Shown here: one piece after another, positions 7,369 through 13,635 of the stretch
How the letters are laid out: every line of letters starts with the position of its first letter
Position numbering within the stretch: the first letter of the stretch is position 1
DNA from: a virus
IMG/VR virus record: IMGVR_UViG_3300044972_000501
Span: 1-20,544 of that record
DNA: 20,544 bases
Strand: one strand, 5' to 3'
Program-made: the position numbers and the translations under genes
Notes under the pieces: model-generated
Database searches by the model: none
What the model saw: only the letters and a program-made list of their open reading frames with translations
Told to the model about the DNA's origin: nothing

Positions 7369-8664
7369 ATGGCTTCTGCACAGTGGTTGTTGAACGACAC
7401 AAGCGTTGCTAATGGTGCGTATTGGACGGCTGAATCTGGCAGTTCGTACAAACTTAAAAACATTTTCGCCGCAACCGTTAACCGCGTTACTTCATCGCCA
7501 ACGCCTTACGAGGGTGCGGGTTGCTATCGTCCCCCGAACGATACTGCTAACTTGTACGAAATCACTGACTCATCAAACAATTCACTTACCGGCAACACTT
7601 ACTATTTTGATAGTTACGTTTACACGCGAAGTTCACCAACCGATGCAATGCTGCTTCTCATCACTGGTAACAACACTGATTTTGAGTATTCTTGGGTTTT
7701 AATAAAAAACGATGGAACACTTGAAATAAAAACTTATGACACGGTAAATGAAAACCTTGTTAGAACAGCATCTTCTAGTGGCGCGTGTCCGGACAATGAG
7801 TGGTTCAGGGTTCAAGTCAAAGCAACCGCTGCCGGTATCACTGAAACAAAACTGTTTAAGGGCACAAACATAAATGGCACGACTGCGGACACAACTCTAA
7901 CTTTTACCGCTGCATACAGTTCATTTGACATTCTTTACGGTGGCTCCAGTAACGGTGAAACTGCTGGGGCGGCTGTTGACAACATCAAGTTTGATAACGC
8001 CGCTTACCCAACGCGCGGTACTGCTCACACAGCGTCAGCAACAGCAACCGCAACCGCGACTGGCACCGCGGCAATGTCTAACGCTAGGACGTTGCAGGCC
8101 ACTGCCGCGGGTACCGCTACGGGTACGGCTGCTGCCTCTAACCAACGCACGTTGGCTGCTAGTGCCAGCGTTACGGCTTCTGGTACGGCTGCTATGTCGA
8201 GCACGCAGGCAATGTCTGCGAGTGGCAGTGTTACCGCTTCTGGTACGGCTGCTGCCGATGTTACGTCTGTGGTCACTGTTGATGCTTCTGCCACGGTCAC
8301 GGCTTCTGGTACTGCATCGATGGCGAGCACGCAGGCAATGTCTGCGAGCGCCACGATCACCGCGACTGGTACCGCTGACGGCAGTATCCGCCCATTGGTT
8401 ACTGTTGATGGCGCGGGCACGATCACCGCGACTGGCGCAACGACTTTCAACAAGTCGCAGGCTTTGGCTGCGAGTGCGAGTGCGACTGCGAGTGCGACGG
8501 CTTCACTTATCGCGGTCACAACTATTGATGCCACTGCGAGTGTGACCGCGACCGCGACCGCAACATTGTTGATCACTACACCAGGCAGCCTTTATGGCAA
8601 CGCCGCGAAGGTGGCTGGTCTTTACGGTTCGAGCACTAAACCTACTTTGACAACGAGGAGCTGA
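7369..8664 (+). CDS. Adhesin-like protein: beta-sandwich plus Ala/Thr repeats
   Basis: This 431-residue protein has two parts. Residues 1 to about 218 look like a LamG/concanavalin-type beta-sandwich: NTYYFDSYVYTRSS, WVLIKNDGTLEIKTYD, WFRVQVKATAAGITETKLF, then an AAVDNIKFDNAAYP end typical of such domains. From residue 219 to about 400 the chain is a series of degenerate repeats built on S(A/G)xVTASGTA and (S)TQAMSASxT, ending with SLYGNAAKVAGLYGSSTKP. The first half is AT-rich (16 of 60 bases are G/C at 7681-7740, against 38 of 60 at 8041-8100), which suggests acquisition as a module. AGGAG lies eight bases before the ATG. Its position between capsid and connector genes suggests a head-attached fibre or decoration rather than a tail fibre, but that is inference. 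Confidence 0.7.
   Translation: MASAQWLLNDTSVANGAYWTAESGSSYKLKNIFAATVNRVTSSPTPYEGAGCYRPPNDTANLYEITDSSNNSLTGNTYYFDSYVYTRSSPTDAMLLLITGNNTDFEYSWVLIKNDGTLEIKTYDTVNENLVRTASSSGACPDNEWFRVQVKATAAGITETKLFKGTNINGTTADTTLTFTAAYSSFDILYGGSSNGETAGAAVDNIKFDNAAYPTRGTAHTASATATATATGTAAMSNARTLQATAAGTATGTAAASNQRTLAASASVTASGTAAMSSTQAMSASGSVTASGTAAADVTSVVTVDASATVTASGTASMASTQAMSASATITATGTADGSIRPLVTVDGAGTITATGATTFNKSQALAASASATASATASLIAVTTIDATASVTATATATLLITTPGSLYGNAAKVAGLYGSSTKPTLTTRS
8025..8576 (+). repeat. Degenerate Ala/Thr/Ser repeat tract in adhesin-like gene
   Basis: The tract encodes repeated beta-strand-like units of the form ASxTxTASGTA. At DNA level a 25-base segment (GAGCACGCAGGCAATGTCTG plus flanks) occurs identically at 8198-8222 and 8324-8348, 126 bases (42 codons) apart. 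Such tracts expand and contract by recombination and usually form extended stalks. Confidence 0.8.
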
Positions 8665-8666
8665 CG

Positions 8667-9500
8667 ATGCCGGTTTACGCAGGGGCTTCTGGTGTGAGCG
8701 GATACATCCGTTTGACGTTGAGCATTTACAACAGCGCGGGCACACTGCAAAACGCTACCGCTGTTGTTGCCACTGTCATCCTGCCCGATGGCACCACGGC
8801 AACGCCGTCCATTACTAACAGTGGCGCGGGCCTGTACCACTTTGATTACACGCCGTCCAGTGTTGGTCACTACGGTGTGTATTGGGTGGCCACTGGCACG
8901 AACGCCGGCACCCTTGAGGAATCGTTCAACGTTGATGACTTGACGATCTCACCGCCCCTGCCTTTGTCCCAGGTGAAGTCGCACCTGAACATTGTGGAGT
9001 CCAGCGTTGTTGACGACGACGAGCTGCGTGCCTACATCTTGGCCGCCACTGGGTTGATTGAGGGCGTGGTCGGGCCATTGTCTCGCAGGACTGTTACCGC
9101 GGAAACGCACAATGGTGGTCGCACCACTGTGTTGTTGAAGCAGGCACCGATCATCTCAATCACGTCGTGCCTTGAGAATGGGAGCGCCTTGCCCTCCACG
9201 TCTTATTCTGTGGACAATGAGTCAGGTGTGCTGACGCGCACCAGTGGGTACACGGTTTACACGTGGGGTGGTGACGTGGACTTCGCTAACTTTAACAACA
9301 TTAGTGTGACCTATGTTGCTGGTCGATCAATCATCCCCGCCGATCTTGCGCACGCTGTCCTTGAGCTGGTGCGCCACCTGTGGACAACACAGCGTGGGTC
9401 TATTCGCCGATCAGGCACCGATGACTACGTACCTGGTTCGGGCTTCTCAATGCCTAACCGTGTGCGTGAAATGTTGAACCGCTACCAGCAGGTGAATTAA
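8667..9500 (+). CDS. Head-tail connector (gp6-like) fused to N-terminal Ig-like domain
   Basis: The 277-residue protein has two domains. Residues about 10-92 form an Ig-like beta-sandwich (GYIRLTLSIYNSAGTLQNA, then ILPDGT, SGAGLYHFDYTP, GHYGVYWVATG). From about residue 98 on it matches the HK97 gp6/SPP1 gp15 class of connectors: LSQVKSHLNIVESSVVDDD, then ELRAYILAATGLIEGVVG, a beta region, and a C-terminal helix DLAHAVLELVRHLW. Connectors of this class form the ring below the portal. They are normally about 100-190 residues, so the extra front domain accounts for the unusual length. GAGGAG lies seven bases before the ATG. Confidence 0.8.
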   Translation: MPVYAGASGVSGYIRLTLSIYNSAGTLQNATAVVATVILPDGTTATPSITNSGAGLYHFDYTPSSVGHYGVYWVATGTNAGTLEESFNVDDLTISPPLPLSQVKSHLNIVESSVVDDDELRAYILAATGLIEGVVGPLSRRTVTAETHNGGRTTVLLKQAPIISITSCLENGSALPSTSYSVDNESGVLTRTSGYTVYTWGGDVDFANFNNISVTYVAGRSIIPADLAHAVLELVRHLWTTQRGSIRRSGTDDYVPGSGFSMPNRVREMLNRYQQVN

Positions 9501-9501
9501 C

Positions 9502-9990
9502 ATGGCTGGCACACGAGCCTTTGACCTGATTGATTACGTTGTTACTAGCCTGCAGGCCGGCACTGGATTGTGCCCCCCTGGTGGGCTGAGCATCCCTGTG
9601 TATGACGGGCCAGCGAGCACGCAGTATGACCCGCCTGTGTACGTCATTGTGGGGGGTTATGGCTTCGCCGATGAGGACGAGGTTCCTGAGACAACGGTTG
9701 ACGCACAGTGGGCTTCGTTGCCCATTGGCGCAGGGCACCGTTCAGAGACCGTCAGCGTGCCCTGTGCGGTCGTAGCGTGGTCTGGCAGTCAGGTATTCAG
9801 CACTACGCGTGGACAGGCTGAGATCGCCTTTGACGCCGTCTCAGCGGTACTTATGACCAAGGCCACGTGGGATGGCTTGAGCAACATTGACCAAATCATT
9901 ATGACGAATGTGCGCATGACGCAAACGGCAACAGACCTGGGTATTCAGGTGATGATGACGTTTGACGTCGATGCCACGTTCCGTGTGTAA
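9502..9990 (+). CDS. Putative tail terminator / tail completion protein
   Basis: The 162-residue protein lies between the connector and the tail tube gene, where siphoviruses encode head closure and tail terminator proteins. It begins with a helix (AFDLIDYVVTSLQAG), then PVYDGPASTQYDPPVYVIVG, a central strand SVPCAVVAWSG, a helix with FDAVSAVLMTK, and a final beta hairpin (DLGIQVMMTFDVDATFRV). This helix/strand order matches the gpU/HK97 gp10-type terminator fold, which stops tail tube growth and joins tail to head. No separate head-closure protein is evident in the neighbourhood. Assignment rests on position and secondary structure more than on motifs. Confidence 0.65.
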   Translation: MAGTRAFDLIDYVVTSLQAGTGLCPPGGLSIPVYDGPASTQYDPPVYVIVGGYGFADEDEVPETTVDAQWASLPIGAGHRSETVSVPCAVVAWSGSQVFSTTRGQAEIAFDAVSAVLMTKATWDGLSNIDQIIMTNVRMTQTATDLGIQVMMTFDVDATFRV

Positions 9991-10034
9991 GGACCGCAAT
10001 TGAGTGTGCCGCTGCCCAGTGGCCAAACAGTATC

Positions 10035-10040
10035 AAGGAG
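10035..10040 (+). promoter_or_regulatory. RBS fixing the start of the 55-residue gene
   Basis: AAGGAG sits five bases before the ATG at 10046. It favours that codon over an in-frame upstream ATG at 10004, which has no such site. Confidence 0.75.
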
Positions 10041-10045
10041 TGTGC

Positions 10046-10213
10046 ATGGCACGCGTGCGTTTAATCGCTAATGAGCCACGGTTCATCCCACTGATTCAGC
10101 GCCTCATTGAGGTTGATGAAGCGTTTGAGGTGGATGACAAGTTGTTCGCTGAACGCGCGTGGCCTGAAGACACGTTTGAGGTACTAACCGACATCAAGAA
10201 AGAAGAGGAATAA
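10046..10213 (+). CDS. Small structural-region protein, 55 residues, unknown
   Basis: The chosen start is preceded by AAGGAG; the open frame extends upstream to another ATG at 10004, but the extra residues (MCRCPVAKQYQGVC) look non-coding. The product, MARVRLIANEPRFIPLIQRL then an acidic stretch with DDKLFAERAWPEDTFEVLTD, ends in a run of charged residues (KKEEE). Small acidic proteins just before the tail tube gene are common in actinobacteriophages, but I cannot assign a role. The tube gene begins three bases later. Confidence 0.7.
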   Translation: MARVRLIANEPRFIPLIQRLIEVDEAFEVDDKLFAERAWPEDTFEVLTDIKKEEE

Positions 10214-10216
10214 ATC

Positions 10217-11251
10217 ATGGGTTTCGCATCAGGTTTGGTGTCGCAGCTTGGCTGGGCAGTTGAAACCACTGCCGGTACCGCTGTCACCGTTAGCAAGTTC
10301 CAGCCCCACATCAGTGAGGGCGTACAGTTTGAGGTTAACCGCGCACAAGGTGAAGGCCTGCATGGGTCCACTAATGGTGTGGCTTTGCTGTCGCGCCACG
10401 TGCTGACCACGAAGTCTGTGTCTGGTGACTTTGAGGTTGAGTTGACTGACAAGTCTTTGGGCACGTTGTGGCGTGCAGCTCTTGGTTCAACGACCACTCC
10501 GAGCACGTTGACCACTGGTGTGTACCAGTCAGTGTTCCAGCCAGGCGATCAGAAGTCTGCTGGCTCATCGTTGACCCTGCAGGTTGGCCGGCCACAAACT
10601 GATGGCACCGTGAAGCCGTTCACGTGGAATGGTGTGAAGATTAGTGGCTTTGAGTTCGGTGGCAACGTCATCGATCCAGTTACCGTCAAGTTTGATATTG
10701 ATGGCTGGACACAAACCACTGCCACTGCCCTTGCCACTGCGTCGTATTCCACGACGCAGGAGCAGTTCACTGGTGCACAACTGACTGTCGCCATTGGTGG
10801 CACCGCATCTACGACCGGCAGTGTTGTCAGCATCAGTGGTTCAACCGCGCTTACTGGTGTGACGTCAGCCACGATCAAGGGTGAGAACCCATTGGCCACT
10901 GACCGCTACTACGCCAACGCCTCGGGCATTAAGGCCGAGCAACTGGTCAACGGTTTGCGCACCTATGAAGTCGAGCTTGAAGTTGACTTCATTAGCCAGG
11001 CCACGCTGTATGACCTTTACGTTGCCAACACAACCACTGCCCTCAAGCTCACGTGGGCAACTGCCACGTCACTAACTGGTAGCAACAATCCTACCCTTGA
11101 GGTCATCATCCCCGCGGCGAAGATCACGAAGGCTGAAGTCAACGCTGAAGGCCCAGATGTGCTTGCACAAAAGGTCACTTTTACTGCCCTGTATGACGGC
11201 ACGAATGCGCCGTTCCAAATCCGCACCGTCAACACTGACGCTGCACTGTAA
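10217..11251 (+). CDS. Major tail tube protein
   Basis: This 344-residue protein builds the hexameric rings of the tail tube. The N-terminus SQLGWAVETTAGTAVTVSKF with the following PHISEGVQFEVNR is characteristic of actinobacteriophage tube proteins ('E.T.GTAV....F.p..SE'). The middle is a beta-rich core (SGDFEVELTDKSLGTLWRAA, VKISGFEFGGNVIDPVTVKF). A Thr/Ser-rich insert (about 165-215) and the C-terminal ALKLTWATATSLTGSN region complete a two-domain layout. It directly precedes the tail chaperone and tape measure genes, as expected. The RBS is AGAGGAA, about seven bases upstream. Expression should be high. Confidence 0.87.
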   Translation: MGFASGLVSQLGWAVETTAGTAVTVSKFQPHISEGVQFEVNRAQGEGLHGSTNGVALLSRHVLTTKSVSGDFEVELTDKSLGTLWRAALGSTTTPSTLTTGVYQSVFQPGDQKSAGSSLTLQVGRPQTDGTVKPFTWNGVKISGFEFGGNVIDPVTVKFDIDGWTQTTATALATASYSTTQEQFTGAQLTVAIGGTASTTGSVVSISGSTALTGVTSATIKGENPLATDRYYANASGIKAEQLVNGLRTYEVELEVDFISQATLYDLYVANTTTALKLTWATATSLTGSNNPTLEVIIPAAKITKAEVNAEGPDVLAQKVTFTALYDGTNAPFQIRTVNTDAAL

Positions 11252-11269
11252 CTAGAAGGCTGGGACCAA

Positions 11270-11560
11270 ATGAACATCACCATCGCTGGTGTGAAGTATG
11301 AGTTCGATTCTGAAAAGTTGATGCTCTCTGAGGCTCGCTCCATTGAGAAGGTTTGCGGGTGCACATTCCAGGAATGGAGTGAACGCCTGCAAGCCGGCTC
11401 AATGGAGGCCTTGGCGGCTTTGGTGTGGATTGTGCAAAAGCGCACGAACCCTGAGCTGCGTTTCAGTGAGGTTGACTTTGAGATTGGTTCGGTTGAGATC
11501 GATGAGGACGAAGTGGACGAAGCAAACCCCACGGTGCCCTCATCGGATACGACCGACTGA
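11270..11560 (+). CDS. Tail assembly chaperone, short (gpG-like) product
   Basis: This is the 96-residue product made by most ribosomes, the counterpart of lambda gpG. It binds the tape measure and keeps it soluble while the tube polymerises. The N-terminal part (ITIAGVKYEFDSEKLMLSEA) and a helical SMEALAALVWIVQKRT segment followed by a strongly acidic tail (VEIDEDEVDEANP) are typical of siphovirus chaperones. The gene sits between tube and tape measure. Bases 11524-11530 within the acidic tail hold a slippery heptamer, so a fraction of ribosomes moves into the -1 frame (see the extended product). Confidence 0.85.
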   Translation: MNITIAGVKYEFDSEKLMLSEARSIEKVCGCTFQEWSERLQAGSMEALAALVWIVQKRTNPELRFSEVDFEIGSVEIDEDEVDEANPTVPSSDTTD

Positions 11561-11691
11561 GGGCTCAATACGAACCATTGTTCGGGCACCTGTTTGGTTT
11601 GCATCCTTGGGATGTGGACCGTTTAACCGTTGGCCAGTTCGAGGCATACAAGTCGTTCGCCGATTCGTGGCGCAAAAGTCAGGAAGGATGA
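11270..11691 (+). CDS. Tail assembly chaperone, -1 frameshifted (gpGT-like) product
   Basis: The second reading is join(11270..11530, 11530..11691), about 140 residues. After Pro87 the -1 frame continues HGALIGYDRLRAQYEPLFGH, then LFGLHPWDVDRLTVGQFEAY, and ends KSFADSWRKSQEG before TGA at 11689. The GLHPWDVDRLTVGQF segment is the sort of conserved sequence seen in the downstream halves of actinobacteriophage chaperones. This frame has no start codon of its own with a good RBS, and is open only from 11506 to 11691, so it must be reached by frameshifting. The stop lies just before the tape measure GTG at 11695, and the tape measure's RBS AGGAAGG (11681-11687) lies inside the last codons. This pairing mirrors lambda gpG/gpGT. 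Confidence 0.85.
11524..11564 (+). promoter_or_regulatory. -1 programmed frameshift signal
   Basis: The heptamer A AAC CCC (11524-11530) is in the correct phase for X XXY YYZ slippage: the zero frame reads AAC CCC, and after slippage AAA CCC. After a five-base spacer comes a stem-loop: 11536-11542 pairs with 11558-11564 and 11543-11546 with 11553-11556, giving 11 base pairs with a single bulged C (11557) and a six-base loop. The stem includes the zero-frame stop codon. Heptamer, spacing and stem are all present together, the classical arrangement for stimulated -1 frameshifting. Confidence 0.85.
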
Positions 11692-11694
11692 TCA

Positions 11695-13635
11695 GTGGCA
11701 ACCTCCAACCTGATGCTGAAAATCTTGGCGGTCGATAAGGCTTCTGGGACGCTGGGCAAAATCGGTGGCTCAATGGGTGGACTGGGTAAGAAGGCTGGCG
11801 CGATGGGCGCTGCGCTCGGTGCCGCTTTGTCGGTCGGCGCCGTAACAAAGTTCGCTGGTGATTCAGTCAAGGCGTTTGAGACCACTGGTAAAGAAACACT
11901 GAAACTGCAACGGTACATGGGTGGCACAGCTGAGGAAGCCTCTCGCCTCGGTCACGCTTTCGCCATGTCAGGTATTGATTCGGAAACCTCTGCAAAAAAC
12001 ATTGGTATTTTGTCTAAGAAACTTGTCGCTAACGACAAGGCCGTTAAGGGCATGGGCGTTGCTTATCGTGACGCTAACGGCAAACTAAAGCCGATGGACA
12101 AAATCTTGCCAGGCATTGCGGACAAGTTTCAGAAAATGGCAAACGGTCCTGAGAAAACTGCTCTTGCCTTGAAGTTGTTTGGCAAGGGTGGCGCAACAAT
12201 GATTCCTATGCTGAACAAAGGTTCGGCTGGGTTGAAGGCTATGGCCGCGGAGTCAGACAAACTTGGCACCACGCTTTCGGGTAAGGACCTGGAGGCTGTC
12301 AAACAGTCCACGATCAACAAGCGCAAGATGGCCGCAGCGGTTAAAGGATTGCAGATTGCCATTGGCAAGAACCTATTACCCATCATTCAGAAAATGGTGA
12401 CGTGGTTCACTGAGCGCATCGTGCCGGCCATTGGCAGGGTTATCGCCCTCATCGAGAAGAACAAAGACAAGCTCATTCCTTTGGGTAAGGCTTTTGAGGA
12501 CTTGGGTAAGTTCATTGGTGACAAGGTTGTTCCAGCGGTCGCCACTTTTGGTGGGTGGCTGGTGAAGTACCAGGGCTGGTTGATTCCTATCGCTGGTGGT
12601 GTGCTGGCCATTGTTGCTGCGTTGAAGATTTATGCAATCTATGTGCGCATTGTCGCAGCTGTGACTAAGGCTTGGGCTGCGGTCCAGGCGGCGTTAAATG
12701 TTGTGATGAGTGCTAACCCTCTTGGGTTGATTATTTTGGCGGTCATTGGTTTGGTCGCTGCTTTTGTCATTGCCTACAAGCGCAGTGAGAAGTTTCGCAG
12801 TGTTGTCGATGGTGCGTTCCGCGCCATTAAGACTGTTGTGATGAACGTGGTTAACTTCCTTAAGCCATTTATCACGACCGCGTTCAGTGTGCTAAAAACT
12901 GTGTTCACTGTTTACTTCAACATTTACAAGACTGTGTTCACTGTTGCTTTCCGCATTATCAAGGCTGTTGTGGTGACCGCGTTCAACGCGATCAAGACCG
13001 CTGTGCTGTTTGTATTCAATGCCCTGAAAACAGTGTTCACTTTCTACCTCGGTATTTACAAGGCAATCATTAGTGGTGCGATCAGGGTCATCAAGACTGT
13101 GTGGTCCGCTGGGTTCAACTTCTTCAAGACCAAAGTTGTGGGCACATTCAACGGGATTAAGACCACGATCAGTAACGCCCTGGGCACCGTGTGGGGTTTC
13201 ATCACTGACCTGAAAACAAAGATCACTGGCATTGGCTCGAACCTGTGGGATGGCTTGAAGACTGGCCTGACATCGGTTATTGGGTTCCTGCGTGATGGTC
13301 TCAATACTTTGATTGGTTTGTTCAACAAGCCCATTCAGTTCTTTAACGACAACAACGGGCCACTGCCTAACATCCCATTGATTCCAAACATCCCAGCATT
13401 GGCTATGGGTGGCATCGTCACGCGCCCAACACTGGCCCTCATTGGTGAGGCTGGCCCCGAAGCTGTCGTGCCACTGAGCGGTGCTGGTGCCCGTGGCTTC
13501 GGTGGTGGCACCACAATCATTGTAAACACTGGTCAATCCATCAGCTCGAAGGATGACATTGCACGCGAGATCAGGAAGATCATGCGTGAGGGTGCTCAGC
13601 GTGGGGCTGTGCCCGCGGCCTGGAACGTGGCGTAA
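11695..13635 (+). CDS. Tape measure protein
   Basis: This 646-residue protein sets tail length and lies in the tube lumen. It has a Gly/Ala-rich helical N-terminus (GKIGGSMGGLGKKAGAMGAA), a long helical body, hydrophobic segments (about 297-357, with LIILAVIGLVAAFVIAY) that could cross the host membrane on DNA injection, an 11-residue repeat tract (368-499), and a C-terminal AMGGIVTRPTLALIGEAGPE motif followed by AVVPL, which is strongly characteristic of siphovirus tape measures. Using the approximate family rule of 0.15 nm per residue, the tail would be near 95-100 nm; this is an estimate. It starts at GTG behind AGGAAGG. Its stop overlaps the next ATG by one base (TAATG). It is short for an actinobacteriophage tape measure. 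Confidence 0.93.
   Translation: MATSNLMLKILAVDKASGTLGKIGGSMGGLGKKAGAMGAALGAALSVGAVTKFAGDSVKAFETTGKETLKLQRYMGGTAEEASRLGHAFAMSGIDSETSAKNIGILSKKLVANDKAVKGMGVAYRDANGKLKPMDKILPGIADKFQKMANGPEKTALALKLFGKGGATMIPMLNKGSAGLKAMAAESDKLGTTLSGKDLEAVKQSTINKRKMAAAVKGLQIAIGKNLLPIIQKMVTWFTERIVPAIGRVIALIEKNKDKLIPLGKAFEDLGKFIGDKVVPAVATFGGWLVKYQGWLIPIAGGVLAIVAALKIYAIYVRIVAAVTKAWAAVQAALNVVMSANPLGLIILAVIGLVAAFVIAYKRSEKFRSVVDGAFRAIKTVVMNVVNFLKPFITTAFSVLKTVFTVYFNIYKTVFTVAFRIIKAVVVTAFNAIKTAVLFVFNALKTVFTFYLGIYKAIISGAIRVIKTVWSAGFNFFKTKVVGTFNGIKTTISNALGTVWGFITDLKTKITGIGSNLWDGLKTGLTSVIGFLRDGLNTLIGLFNKPIQFFNDNNGPLPNIPLIPNIPALAMGGIVTRPTLALIGEAGPEAVVPLSGAGARGFGGGTTIIVNTGQSISSKDDIAREIRKIMREGAQRGAVPAAWNVA
12796..13191 (+). repeat. 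Twelve tandem 11-residue repeats in tape measure
   Basis: The segment reads as twelve consecutive 33-base units without insertions, each of the type K(T/A)VxxxxFxxI: for example KTVFTVYFNIY, KTVFTVAFRII, KAVVVTAFNAI, KTAVLFVFNAL, KTVFTFYLGIY, KTVWSAGFNFF. Lys is at position 1 in eleven of twelve units (the first has Arg), and position 8 is usually Phe. Hendecad repeats with aromatic residues are a known tape measure feature and fit a three-fold helical bundle that matches ring spacing. Confidence 0.85.

Noticed and set aside
8198-8348. CRISPR-like direct repeats
   Set aside because: The identical 25-base copies are in-frame parts of a protein repeat, are only two in number, and have no regular spacers.
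8025-8576. 183-residue minus-strand ORF opposite the repeat tract
   Set aside because: Its Ala/Val repeats mirror the plus-strand ASxTATGTA repeats; the plus-strand gene has an RBS and fits the operon.
11017-11604. 195-residue minus-strand ORF opposite tube and chaperone genes
   Set aside because: Shadow of two well-supported plus-strand genes, no RBS, Ser-rich low-information sequence.
11343-11738. 131-residue +1-frame ORF over the chaperone gene
   Set aside because: Translated sequence lacks chaperone character; the -1 frame carries the conserved-looking GLHPWDVDRL segment and has a slippery site.
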